From the NCBI RefSeq assembly GCF_021654115.1, contig NZ_JAIWJF010000007.1, positions 1 through 64,000 on the forward strand: a stretch of 64,000 nt of DNA. Reading direction: 5' to 3'. The translations under genes and the position numbers were made by a program. Of the stretch, positions 52,788-61,230 are shown one piece after another. This DNA is from Furfurilactobacillus milii (lineage in GTDB: Bacteria; Bacillota; Bacilli; Lactobacillales; Lactobacillaceae). How positions within the stretch are numbered: position 1 is the stretch's first letter; every line of letters begins with the position of its first letter. The notes beneath the pieces were generated by a model. That model was not told the origin of the DNA. It saw only the letters and a program-made list of their open reading frames with translations, and searched no databases.

Positions 52788-53510
52788 CTACTTAGTTGGT
52801 TTAATTCCTGTATGACAAGCTGCGGCACCAAACGTAAAACGGCGGTAATGGACATCTTCAAAGCCGGCTGTCGTGAATGCTTCGGCCAACGTTTGATAAT
52901 TGGCAAACGCCTGAGTAGTTCGCTGAAGATAATCGTAATCATCATGAGCATGGGCAAATACGGCTCCCAACCACGGCATGACGGTGCCGAAATACCATTG
53001 CCAAATGGGCTTGATAATTGGCGCGGTTGGTTGAGAACTTTCCAAGCATACGAGCTGGCCACCAGGACGCAAGACGCGTAGCATCTCCGTTAAACCAGCG
53101 TTTAAGTCCGCTAGATTGCGCATGCCAAAACCAATTGTAATCAGATCAAAGCTGTCATCAGGAAAGGGCAAGTGAAGCGCGTCACCAAAAGAAACGGTCG
53201 CCTCATTTGATAAATTGTTATCGGCAATTTTTTGTTGAGCCAGCTCAACCATTGCCTTACTGAAGTCCACCCCGATAACCTGACCGTTACGGCCAATACT
53301 ACTGGCCAGCGCAACTGTCCAATCGCCCGTCCCACAGCACAAGTCGAGGACTGTGTCGCCAGGCAAAAAATGGGCTTGACGCATGGCATATCGTCGCCAT
53401 CTGTGTTGTAAGCCAAGAGAAATAATGTTGTTCATGCGGTCATAATCCGGCGCAATGCGAGTGAAAAGAGCCTGCACGCTTGCCGGATTTTTTGGAGTAC
53501 TTTGAGTCAA
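52788..53510 (-). CDS. menG: Demethylmenaquinone methyltransferase
   Basis: UbiE/MenG protein of about 240 residues: opening FTRIAPDYDRMNNIISLGLQHRWR, SAM-binding VLDLCCGTGDWT and the IGFGMRNLADLNAGLTEMLRVLRPGG motif specific to this family. It methylates demethylmenaquinone in the last step of menaquinone synthesis. It lacks the heptaprenyl synthase neighbours seen in Bacillus. The start is uncertain: TTG 53510 has GGTGGTGAG at good spacing, while TTG 53525 has no ribosome site. With menE, menB and menI at 5.7-8.5 kb it supports quinone production in this strain. Confidence 0.92.
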   Translation of the reverse strand: MTQSTPKNPASVQALFTRIAPDYDRMNNIISLGLQHRWRRYAMRQAHFLPGDTVLDLCCGTGDWTVALASSIGRNGQVIGVDFSKAMVELAQQKIADNNLSNEATVSFGDALHLPFPDDSFDLITIGFGMRNLADLNAGLTEMLRVLRPGGQLVCLESSQPTAPIIKPIWQWYFGTVMPWLGAVFAHAHDDYDYLQRTTQAFANYQTLAEAFTTAGFEDVHYRRFTFGAAACHTGIKPTK

Positions 53511-53672
53511 TTTGCTCACCACCAATCGAATAATATTAATATATGCTCTTTAAGCCCGACACACAAACGTTTTTAAACTTGCCCCTGTTTCACAAGTTTT
53601 TGCGCGGGTATAATTCAATGGGACACAAATGAGTACCAATAATGATAAAGGTTTAAGAGACAAGGAGAAATC

Positions 53673-55430
53673 ATGTTAACGCTATTTTTGTTACTGATGC
53701 AGCGGGTTGGGCTGATCATTATCCTCGCCTTTCTTTTGGTAAATGTCAGTTATTTCAGACAATTAGTCAAAGCTGATGATACATGGACAGCGAAGGGAAT
53801 GTTGATTCTCATTTTCGCTGTTTTTGCGATTATTTCAAACTTAACGGGGGTTGAGATTACTTCCCACAACACGTTGGTATCAACAACATGGCTAACTGGT
53901 CTGCCAGCTACTGATTCAATCGCTAACACGAGAACTTTAGCGATTACGGTGTCTGGATTAGTTGGTGGACCGCTGGTCGGAACAGTGGTTGGTTTGATTG
54001 CCGGTGTCCATCGTGTGATTCAGGGTAATGGCTCCGATTTATTCTATATTTTCAGTTCAATTATCGTTGGTTTTCTTTCTGGGATGATTGGCAAACGTTA
54101 TCTCAACGAGAGCCGATATCCAAGCATGACGACGTCAGCACTGATCGGGTTGATGATGGAATCAGTCCAGATGTTGTTTATCTTCATTTTCAGCGCTTCT
54201 GGATTCAGTTTGGTAAAACTCATCTTTTTCCCCATGATGATTTTGAATAGTGCCGGAACGGCCATCTTTATGTCAGTCATTTCCGCTTACATTAGGCAGG
54301 AAGAACAGTTGCGGGCTGTGCAAACGCACGATGTGTTGGAACTGGCAGACCGTACATTGCCATTCTTCAGTTCCGGCTTAACCGAAGCCAACGCCCAACA
54401 GGTCGCGACCATCATTCGCAATTATACAAACTTTGACGCAATCGGCATTACGGATACGACGGACGTTTTAGCTCATGTGGGGCCGGGGAGTGACCACCAT
54501 ATTCCAGAAAAAGAAATCAAGACGGACTTGTCCAAACGGGTCATTGCGACCGGCCAGATGAGAATTGCTCATTCTAAGGCCGAAATTGGTTGTCCACATC
54601 CAGGATGTCCATTGGCGGCCGCAGTGGTGATTCCACTAGTCGTCCAAAACCACGTTGTGGGTACGCTGAAGATGTACTTTACCAATCCGAAAGATTTAAC
54701 GCCGGTTGAGGAACAGTTGGCAACGGGTCTCGCTTCAATTTTTTCGAGCCAATTAGCATTAGGGGCTGCTGAAGAACAGTCCAAGCTCGTCAAGGATGCT
54801 GAAATTAAGTCCTTACAAGCTCAAGTAAATCCCCACTTCTTCTTCAATGCGATCAATACGATATCTGCGTTGATGCGAACGGACGCTGACAAGGCGCGCA
54901 CGCTGTTATTGCAATTATCGACGTACTTCCGAACAAACCTACAAGGTGTCCGGCAAACGGAAATTCCGTTGCGTCAGGAACGCGAACATGTTGATGCATA
55001 CCTATCGCTGGAGCAAACGCGGTTCCCGGATAAATACGACATTACGTTTGATACGCCAACGGATGATAACGTGTTGATTCCACCGTTTACCATTCAAGTG
55101 TTGGTTGAAAACGCGATTCGCCATGCGTTTGATGATCGACGATACGGTAATCGAGTATGGGTAAAGGTTGAAGCCCAACGCTATGCGACTGAGATTAGTG
55201 TCAGCGACAATGGTTTCGGGATTGACCAAGATGTTTTACCGCAACTTGGTCATCAAGTGGTAACTTCTACAAATGGCAGTGGTACAGCGTTGGAAAACTT
55301 GAATGCGCGGCTGGTAGGTCTTTATGGTCCAAACAGTCAGCTACATTTTAAAACATCTTCAACTGGCACGACGGTAAGTTTAACAATTCCAAATAAGCAG
55401 GAGGCAATTCATGAAAGTCTTAATCGTTGA
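53673..55430 (+). CDS. lytS: LytS-type sensor histidine kinase
   Basis: Protein of 585 residues: membrane region 5TMR-LYT (1-200) with SGLVGGPLVGTVVGLIAGVHRVIQG, GAF domain (about 215-365), and kinase with phosphoacceptor near H388 in QVNPHFFFNAINTISALMR, then HATPase (ENAIRHAF, DNGFGID). LytST in Bacillus senses extracellular pyruvate and induces the pyruvate facilitator PftAB, a homolog of LrgAB. CAAGGAG precedes the start. It overlaps lytR by 20 nt, and two lrgAB pairs follow. Confidence 0.93.
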   Translation: MLTLFLLLMQRVGLIIILAFLLVNVSYFRQLVKADDTWTAKGMLILIFAVFAIISNLTGVEITSHNTLVSTTWLTGLPATDSIANTRTLAITVSGLVGGPLVGTVVGLIAGVHRVIQGNGSDLFYIFSSIIVGFLSGMIGKRYLNESRYPSMTTSALIGLMMESVQMLFIFIFSASGFSLVKLIFFPMMILNSAGTAIFMSVISAYIRQEEQLRAVQTHDVLELADRTLPFFSSGLTEANAQQVATIIRNYTNFDAIGITDTTDVLAHVGPGSDHHIPEKEIKTDLSKRVIATGQMRIAHSKAEIGCPHPGCPLAAAVVIPLVVQNHVVGTLKMYFTNPKDLTPVEEQLATGLASIFSSQLALGAAEEQSKLVKDAEIKSLQAQVNPHFFFNAINTISALMRTDADKARTLLLQLSTYFRTNLQGVRQTEIPLRQEREHVDAYLSLEQTRFPDKYDITFDTPTDDNVLIPPFTIQVLVENAIRHAFDDRRYGNRVWVKVEAQRYATEISVSDNGFGIDQDVLPQLGHQVVTSTNGSGTALENLNARLVGLYGPNSQLHFKTSSTGTTVSLTIPNKQEAIHESLNR

Positions 55431-56145
55431 TGATGAACCGCTCGCCCGTAACGAGCTAGAATACTTGCTTAAGCAGAATCCACTGGTTGATCAGGTGTCT
55501 CAAGCGGAATCAATCAGTCAGGCGTTGACCCAATTATTAACTACCCCCAGTGACCTCGTTTTTCTTGATATTTCTCTGAATAACGAAAACGGCTTTGATT
55601 TGGCGAACAAACTTGATCAGTTAGCGAATCCACCATTAGTGGTCGTAGCAACGGCCTATGATGATTATGCGGTTCGCGCATTTAACATTAATGCGGTCGA
55701 TTACGTACTTAAACCATTTGAGCAGCAACGAATCAATCAGGCGTTATCAAGAGTTGACGAGGTACTTCAACTTCGCGAAGAGGCCAATCCAGTTGCCAAA
55801 ACCAAGCCACGTAAGCAACTGGGGATGATTTCAATAACCGAAAACGAGAAGACACGTGTTCTTAAGCAGGGTGACATTCTCGCTGGTTTCGTTGAAAACG
55901 GCGAGTTAATATTGACGACCAAAGACGGTCGCTTCCACACCCATCAGACGTTAAGCTGGTTGATGACACGATTGTCAGAGGATCAGTTTATGCAGGTACA
56001 TCGAAGTATTGTCGTTAATATCACCGCCATTTCTGAGGTCGAACCGTGGTTTAACCATACCTATCAAATTAAGCTGACCAATGGCGATAAGGTGCCGGTC
56101 AGCCGTTCCTTCGTTAAGTCGATGAAAGATCGTCTGAACATGTAA
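55411..56145 (+). CDS. lytR: LytTR-type response regulator
   Basis: Protein of 244 residues: receiver with phosphoacceptor D53 in LVFLDISL, conserved AVDYVLKPF, and a C-terminal LytTR DNA-binding domain from about 140 (HQTLSWLMTRL, FMQVHRSIVVNI, VPVSRSFVKSMKDRL). It partners LytS and probably activates lrgAB downstream. AGGAGG lies inside lytS. Its stop is 25 nt before element copy 8, with no other terminator between. Confidence 0.93.
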   Translation: MKVLIVDDEPLARNELEYLLKQNPLVDQVSQAESISQALTQLLTTPSDLVFLDISLNNENGFDLANKLDQLANPPLVVVATAYDDYAVRAFNINAVDYVLKPFEQQRINQALSRVDEVLQLREEANPVAKTKPRKQLGMISITENEKTRVLKQGDILAGFVENGELILTTKDGRFHTHQTLSWLMTRLSEDQFMQVHRSIVVNITAISEVEPWFNHTYQIKLTNGDKVPVSRSFVKSMKDRLNM

Positions 56146-56169
56146 CTATTCTGTATGCCGCTTCCGGTT

Positions 56170-56339
56170 GTCAACATTGACACACTCGCCGTGGGACCGG
56201 TTCAAGCCTCCCAAGTTCGGAGTCTTTCACCTCGCCGCACAGCCTCGTGAAGTTCCGAGTCTATGCGACCGTCCGTGTTGTAAATCCGAGAGAAGCATTC
56301 GGATTAACAACAGCTTCACGGCTCGGTATCAATGTTGAC
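56170..56339 (+). repeat. Structured element copy 8
   Basis: Perfect closing stem GTCAACATTGA/TCAATGTTGAC; inner hairpins CGCAcAG/CTaTGCG and GTTGT..AATCCG/CGGATT..ACAAC. Relative to copies 2 and 3 both strands of the last hairpin have changed while pairing is kept. Confidence 0.85.
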
Positions 56340-56550
56340 GCCCTCCAGCTATGCTATATAGTAGTTAGCTTCATATGCATATCTTTTAATGTCTAACGGT
56401 AAGATGGCTACCGAGTGTTTACCCAAAAACAGGTGTATGAGCGTGAACTGAGTATGGATTGAACAATCATGAACTTAGTGAAGTTAGCTAACAAATCTCT
56501 AGCAGTAAATCACTTCCCGAGCAGGGTATTTCAACTGGCAAAATGTGCGT

Positions 56551-56673
56551 TTGACAAGTGAATCACGTTTTTTTGTGAATTGGCGACTACACTTTAACTG
56601 TTAGAAAGCGCTGGTACGACAGACTCTGTCGTCACTAGTGACACTATTCACAATAATGGAAAGGACGTTTGTC
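56551..56673 (+). promoter_or_regulatory. lrgA1 upstream region
   Basis: TTGACA at 56551-56556 is a good -35, though no strong -10 follows at 17-18 bp, fitting activator-dependent expression. GAAAGCGCT (about 56605) is a partial cre-like core, and ACGACA-gactc-TGTCGT forms a small hairpin before the ribosome site. Confidence 0.4.
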
Positions 56674-57129
56674 ATGGCAGAAAATAATAAATCTAAGACG
56701 GCGACATCAACTAAAAAAGATGCGCCCATTCTGGTTCAAATTGGTATTTATGCCACGGTACTATTTATTTCCTGGCTCATTTCTGAGTTTGTTGCAAAGA
56801 CTTTTCCAAAGTTCCCACTACCAACGCCGGTTATTGGGCTGGTACTACTCTACTTAGCATTGACGTTCAAAATTATTAAAGTGGAGTGGGTTGATTCCTT
56901 TGGTAGCTTTATGATCAGTCTCATTGGTTTTCTTTTTGTTCCTTCTGGTATCCAATTGGCAGGCACGCTTGGCATCCTGCAAAATGAAGGCTGGAAGTTA
57001 GTTATTGTTATTATTCTATCCACTATCGTATTGCTGGTTGTTGTGGCTTACACTGCGCGGCTCTTTATCTGGATCCGGGTTCACTGGTTCCACGGCGATG
57101 CAACTGTTAATCAGGATGATCAAAAGTAA
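56674..57129 (+). CDS. lrgA: LrgA/CidA-like membrane protein, copy 1
   Basis: Protein of 151 residues with four membrane segments and the family core FPKFPLPTPVIGLVLLYLAL and FLFVPSGIQLAGTLGIL. In Bacillus and Streptococcus LrgA homologs act with LrgB in pyruvate uptake; in staphylococci they are linked to control of autolysis. The start at 56674 has GGAAAGGA upstream. lrgB follows after 15 nt. About three quarters of residues match the second copy at 58171. Confidence 0.9.
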   Translation: MAENNKSKTATSTKKDAPILVQIGIYATVLFISWLISEFVAKTFPKFPLPTPVIGLVLLYLALTFKIIKVEWVDSFGSFMISLIGFLFVPSGIQLAGTLGILQNEGWKLVIVIILSTIVLLVVVAYTARLFIWIRVHWFHGDATVNQDDQK

Positions 57130-57144
57130 AAGGAGGATTGCTTT

Positions 57145-57924
57145 ATGTCTGTTTCAATTTTAGCGGCTGCTGCGGCACCGGTCATTAAAGGACCACTGGC
57201 TTACTTTGCGACACCATTCTTCGGAATCTTCTTGTCCATCGCTGTTTATTTATTGGGTCAATGGTTATTCAAGAAATTTAACGGGTTCTTCTTATTTCAG
57301 CCATTATTTGTTGGGATGGTCCTGGGGATCATCGTGTTGGTTATCATGGCTAAAATGTTGGGCATGGACACAGCTAAGTTCTACACCACGGCTTACAAGC
57401 CCGGTGGTGACATTATCTTCTGGTTCTTGAACCCAGCAACGATTGCGTTTGCTGTTCCGTTGTACAAACGTAACGATATTGTCAAAAAGTTCTGGTTGGA
57501 AATTCTATTGTCACTAATCGTCGGGGCGTTCGTCTCACTGTTTGTTATCTTCGGTATTTCCAAACTGTTCGGTCTCAGCAACGTCGGTATTGCATCCATG
57601 TTGCCACAAGCTGCAACGACTGCGATTGCATTGCCAATTTCAACAGCTGTCGGTGGTAACGCTGCTGTAACGGCGATGGCATGTATCCTGAATGCGGTTA
57701 TCATTTACGCATTGGGTGGTTGGCTTGTTAAAGTCTTCCGTTTGAACTCAGATCCAATTGGGACTGGGCTTGGCTTAGGAACTTCTGGGCACACAGTTGG
57801 TTCAGCATTTGCTTTACAGTTAGGATCCGTTCAAGGTTCTATGGCTGCTATTGCGGTGGTTATCATCAGTATCGTTATCGATATCGTTGTGCCAATCTTT
57901 GCTGCCTTAGTTGGTCTCGGTTAA
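57145..57924 (+). CDS. lrgB: LrgB-like membrane protein, copy 1
   Basis: Protein of 259 residues with about eight membrane segments and LrgB signatures FLNPATIAFAVPLYKRND, SMLPQAATTAIALPIS and GLGTSGHTVGSAFAL. It forms the transport partner of LrgA. AGGAGG precedes the start. The second copy (58636) has exactly the same length. A terminator follows, so the two pairs are separate transcripts. Confidence 0.92.
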   Translation: MSVSILAAAAAPVIKGPLAYFATPFFGIFLSIAVYLLGQWLFKKFNGFFLFQPLFVGMVLGIIVLVIMAKMLGMDTAKFYTTAYKPGGDIIFWFLNPATIAFAVPLYKRNDIVKKFWLEILLSLIVGAFVSLFVIFGISKLFGLSNVGIASMLPQAATTAIALPISTAVGGNAAVTAMACILNAVIIYALGGWLVKVFRLNSDPIGTGLGLGTSGHTVGSAFALQLGSVQGSMAAIAVVIISIVIDIVVPIFAALVGLG

Positions 57925-57942
57925 TTCTAAAATGATTTTATA

Positions 57943-57977
57943 AACGTCGCCAAACGGATGTGTTGGTGACGTTTTTT
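57943..57977 (+). terminator. Terminator of the first lrgAB pair
   Basis: AACGTCGCCA (57943-57952) with TGGTGACGTT (57963-57972, one G-U), then a T run. Confidence 0.85.
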
Positions 57978-58018
57978 TGTACGCCAAAATGGCAACATTA
58001 CTACCAAAAAGACTTACT

Positions 58019-58138
58019 TTGTGAACAAACTTAACGATTCTGTCGTCCTCTAAGAAAACGGTTACAATCGCTATGATATTGGTGTTCATAGCATAAATAA
58101 TCCGTTATAATTTTGCTGATGAAGAGTTTTGTTCACAA
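58019..58138. promoter_or_regulatory. lrgA2 upstream region with inverted TTTGTGAACAAA-type sites
   Basis: TATAAT at 58106-58111 marks a probable promoter. TTTGTGAACAAAC near 58019 and its inverse TTTTGTTCACAA near 58127 flank it about 105 bp apart. The same 12-mer overlaps the nhaP start region (about 43128-43139). Confidence 0.4.
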
Positions 58139-58170
58139 GCATAGGCAGACCTTTTTGGAGGCGATTAAAG

Positions 58171-58626
58171 ATGGCAACACAGGGTAAGCATCCACAGAAG
58201 ACATCGAACCGTGCACCAATTTTGATTCAAATTGGGATCTACGCAACAATTCTGTTTATATCGTGGCTTATTTCCGAGTGGGGTAACAAGACATTTCCTA
58301 AATTCCCGTTACCGACACCGGTTGTGGGATTAGTCCTTATGTATTTAGCGTTAACGTTGCACATTATTAAGGTAGAGTGGGTTGAGGATTTAGGCGCTTT
58401 TTTAATTAGTATTATTGGATTTCTGTTTGTGCCTTCCGGTATCCAGTTGGCAGGAACGCTCAATATTTTGGAAAACGAAGGCTGGAAATTAATCGTTGTC
58501 ATCATTATTTCAACCGTGATCTTATTAGTTTCTGTTGCATACTGTACGCGCTTCTTTATTTGGCTCCGCGTGCACGTCTTGCATAAGGATGCGCAAGTGG
58601 ATGCGGATACCAAGGATGAAGGGTAG
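58171..58626 (+). CDS. lrgA: LrgA/CidA-like membrane protein, copy 2
   Basis: Protein of 151 residues, paralog of the gene at 56674, with FPKFPLPTPVVGLVLMYLAL and FLFVPSGIQLAGTLNIL. GGAGG lies 9 nt before the start. Differences concentrate at both ends, the basic N-terminus and charged C-terminus. lrgB2 follows after 9 nt. Confidence 0.9.
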   Translation: MATQGKHPQKTSNRAPILIQIGIYATILFISWLISEWGNKTFPKFPLPTPVVGLVLMYLALTLHIIKVEWVEDLGAFLISIIGFLFVPSGIQLAGTLNILENEGWKLIVVIIISTVILLVSVAYCTRFFIWLRVHVLHKDAQVDADTKDEG

Positions 58627-58635
58627 GTGGCAAAC

Positions 58636-59415
58636 ATGGCAAGCACATTCATTTTAGCCGCTGCTGCACCAGTCATTAAGGGGCCACTCGCTTATTTTGT
58701 GACGCCATTCTTTGGTATCGTATTATCAATTGCCGTTTATTTATTGGGCCAGTGGTTATTTAAAATTTCAAAAGGCTTCTTTTTATTTCAACCATTATTT
58801 GTTGGTATGGTAATGGGAATCTTAGCGTTAGCAATTCTTGCAAAGTGGTTAGGGATGGACACCGCTGCTTTTTATACGCAGGCATACAAACCCGGCGGTG
58901 ATATCATTTTCTGGTTCTTGAATCCAGCGACGATTGCCTTTGCGATTCCTTTATACAAACGTAACGACATCGTGAAAAAGTTCTGGCTCGAAATTTTATT
59001 GTCATTGATTGTTGGTGTCTTCATTGCACTATCGTTGATTTTCTTGGTTGCCAAAGGATTTGGTCTCAGCAAAGTTGGTCTGGCATCCATGTTGCCACAA
59101 GCTGCGACAACAGCGATTGCGTTACCGATCTCGACAGCTATTGGCGGCAATGCGGCAGTTACAGCGATGGCATGTATTTTAAACGCTGTGATTATTTACG
59201 CACTGGGTAACTGGCTCGTTAAAATTTTCCGTTTGAAGTCTGATCCAATCGGTACTGGTTTGGGATTAGGAACTTCTGGTCACACCATTGGGTCGGCGTT
59301 TGCTTTGGAGTTAGGCACCATCGAAGGCTCGATGGGGGCCATCGCGGTGGTTATTATTGGCATCGTAGTTGATCTGGTAGTGCCGATTTTTGCAACATTG
59401 GTTGGGTTACGATAA
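58636..59415 (+). CDS. lrgB: LrgB-like membrane protein, copy 2
   Basis: Protein of 259 residues, paralog of the gene at 57145, with FLNPATIAFAIPLYKRND and GLGTSGHTIGSAFALELG. ATG 58636 is preferred over GTG 58627 because GGTGG lies upstream. No strong terminator is visible before the acetyltransferase promoter. Confidence 0.92.
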   Translation: MASTFILAAAAPVIKGPLAYFVTPFFGIVLSIAVYLLGQWLFKISKGFFLFQPLFVGMVMGILALAILAKWLGMDTAAFYTQAYKPGGDIIFWFLNPATIAFAIPLYKRNDIVKKFWLEILLSLIVGVFIALSLIFLVAKGFGLSKVGLASMLPQAATTAIALPISTAIGGNAAVTAMACILNAVIIYALGNWLVKIFRLKSDPIGTGLGLGTSGHTIGSAFALELGTIEGSMGAIAVVIIGIVVDLVVPIFATLVGLR

Positions 59416-59442
59416 AAGTTTCCTGTTTCTAATGGTTTTCAA

Positions 59443-59472
59443 TTGACGGGTTTACACATTGCGTTCGATACT
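59443..59472 (+). promoter_or_regulatory. Promoter of the GNAT gene
   Basis: TTGACG (59443-59448), 18 bp, GATACT (59467-59472), about 37 bp before the start codon. Confidence 0.55.
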
Positions 59473-59508
59473 TAAAGTGTAAGTAATCCTTGAGGGGGGC
59501 GACGCAAC

Positions 59509-60030
59509 GTGGAAATTCGGTTAGCACGGGCCAGTGATGTTCCAGTAATTGCCAGAATTCACGTTGACAGTTGGCAGCAAACATACTCAGGTTTGTTGCC
59601 ACGCAAAGTGATTGATCAGCATTCATATCCGGACCGTTTGGCTCTGTGGGAAAAGATTTATCAGTCAGACCGCACGTTAGTTGCCATTGATGAGCACAGT
59701 GGGCGTTTGTTGGGCTTCATCACCGGTGGACCGCAACGTTCGCATCCAGAGATGACAGATTATCCAGGCGAAATTTACGGCTTATATGTCGATCCTAAAT
59801 TAGAGCACCATGGTATCGGGACGCGGTTGTTTTATAGCAAACGGGCGGAACTGCTTAATGAACGTTTGCTACCGTTTACCATTGATTGTCTCAGCAGTAA
59901 CGTACCGGCACTCGGATTTTACCAGTCGCATGGTGGCGAGTTGTTGAAGTCTGGGACGTACGTAGCTAACGGTTGCGATTTTGAAACACAAGTCCTGACG
60001 TTTAACATACGGGTGTTGGGCTTGGACTGA
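59509..60030 (+). CDS. GNAT acetyltransferase (RimI/YhhY-like)
   Basis: Protein of 173 residues with the opening IRLARASDVPVIARIHVDSWQQTY, the acetyl-CoA loop EHHGIGTRLFYSKRAE and the C-terminal NVPALGFYQSHGGE motif. Of the group acting on small molecules or protein termini; substrate unknown. The GTG start at 59509 has GAGGGGGG upstream. Single gene with its own promoter and terminator. Confidence 0.85.
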   Translation: MEIRLARASDVPVIARIHVDSWQQTYSGLLPRKVIDQHSYPDRLALWEKIYQSDRTLVAIDEHSGRLLGFITGGPQRSHPEMTDYPGEIYGLYVDPKLEHHGIGTRLFYSKRAELLNERLLPFTIDCLSSNVPALGFYQSHGGELLKSGTYVANGCDFETQVLTFNIRVLGLD

Positions 60031-60046
60031 TTGACTGCTATTTCGA

Positions 60047-60106
60047 AAAAGGAAAGAACCAAAGCAATGTGGTTTTTCACTGCCTTGGCTCTTTCCTTTT
60101 ATTTTT
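60047..60106 (+). terminator. Terminator of the GNAT gene
   Basis: AAAAGGAAAG with CTTTCCTTTT encloses further pairing (CCAA/TTGG), followed by a T run. Confidence 0.75.
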
Positions 60107-60172
60107 GGCTTAAAACCGTGACTTCTTTGTCGTTTCAAGTTCATCTTTATGGCAAGAATGGCGCTTACGGTT

Positions 60173-60342
60173 GTCAATATTGACACACTCGCCGTGGGAC
60201 CGGTTCAAGCCTCCTGAAACCAGAGTCTTTCACCTCGCCGCACAGCCTCGTGGGAAAACGAGTCTCTGCGACCGTCCGTGATGTAAATTCGAATGATTCT
60301 CTCGAATTAACATCACTTTCACGGCTCGGTATCAATATTGAC
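60173..60342 (+). repeat. Structured element copy 9
   Basis: Perfect closing stem GTCAATATTGA/TCAATATTGAC, in which one pair has changed on both sides relative to copy 8. Inner hairpins CGCAcAG/CTcTGCG and GATGT..AATTCGA/TCGAATT..ACATC. Confidence 0.85.
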
Positions 60343-60370
60343 GCCCTACAGCTAACATAACGGATGTCTT

Positions 60371-60420
60371 CAAAAACAAAAGTACCGTCCATTTCCTGAA
60401 TGTCAGGATTGAACGGTACT
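60371..60420 (-). terminator. Terminator of the HAD phosphatase gene
   Basis: AGTACCGT (60381-60388) pairs with ACGGTACT (60413-60420); inside, CCTGA/TCAGG. T-rich sequence follows on the minus strand. Confidence 0.75.
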
Positions 60421-60435
60421 GATCTCATATCTAAA

Positions 60436-61065
60436 TTAAATTAAATTAAGTAAATCATGTGGTTTATCCAGCACTTCTTCACTGTCGCGAATGAGGTTTT
60501 GATCCTTGGGGCCGCCCCAAGTAGCTAAAGCAAATGCTAGGCCAGCGGCGTGGGCTGCTTGTAGATCGTAAATGGTATCGCCGACATAAATAGTTTGTGT
60601 CGGATCGAGTTTCATTTTATGAATGATGGCAAACAGAGAGTCTGGCGCCGGTTTACCGCGTTCCACTTCGTCAGCGGTAACGTGATCATCCATGTATTGA
60701 TCTAGCGGAAAGTTTTCGACAAGGTCGCGCTGATACTCTGGTGCGGCTTTAGATGTCACGATGGCGGTTTTTAGACGCGGATTTTCATGTAATTGGGCGA
60801 GTGCGGAAGTGATTCCTGGGTAAACGTGCATGGTGTCATATGTATCCTTTGTGTACGTTTGCCACGTATCGAGTAACCCGTCGATTTCGTTGTCAGGAAT
60901 GCCAATTTCTTGTAAGGCAATTTTGCCAGTTGTACCAAACGTTGGCGACAGCTGGTCATAGTCGAATTGGCGACCGCTAGCGGCTAGTGCACGCTGCATG
61001 GACAACATGTACATTTTCTCAGAATCAATCAGTGTACCATCCACATCAAACACAAAGTTTTGCAT
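60436..61065 (-). CDS. HAD-superfamily phosphatase, Gph/PGM-like
   Basis: Protein of 209 residues with HAD motif I FDVDGTLIDSE, motif II VTSKAAPEY, motif III lysine in GKPAPDS and motif IV VGDTIYDLQAA. The cap is the helical C1 type, as in phosphoglycolate phosphatases and beta-phosphoglucomutases. Motif I starts at residue 5. GGAGG precedes the ATG. The physiological substrate cannot be told from sequence. Confidence 0.87.
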   Translation of the reverse strand: MQNFVFDVDGTLIDSEKMYMLSMQRALAASGRQFDYDQLSPTFGTTGKIALQEIGIPDNEIDGLLDTWQTYTKDTYDTMHVYPGITSALAQLHENPRLKTAIVTSKAAPEYQRDLVENFPLDQYMDDHVTADEVERGKPAPDSLFAIIHKMKLDPTQTIYVGDTIYDLQAAHAAGLAFALATWGGPKDQNLIRDSEEVLDKPHDLLNLI

Positions 61066-61230
61066 AAATAATCCTCCATACCAGAATATAAACGGAATTT
61101 ACCATCATTATAGCAGACTGCTGTTTTTGACAGAATTTTCTAGTCCCGTCCGCTGTTGTGAAAACCTGACTGGGTGCGTTAAAATGGCAGTTAAGTAGTT
61201 AAAAATGTACTGGAAGGATTGAGTAAACAC

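Noticed and set aside
58019-58138. Rex-binding sites
   Set aside because: Half-sites resemble TTGTGAA/TTCACAA but are over 100 bp apart, not the compact 18-bp Rex operator.
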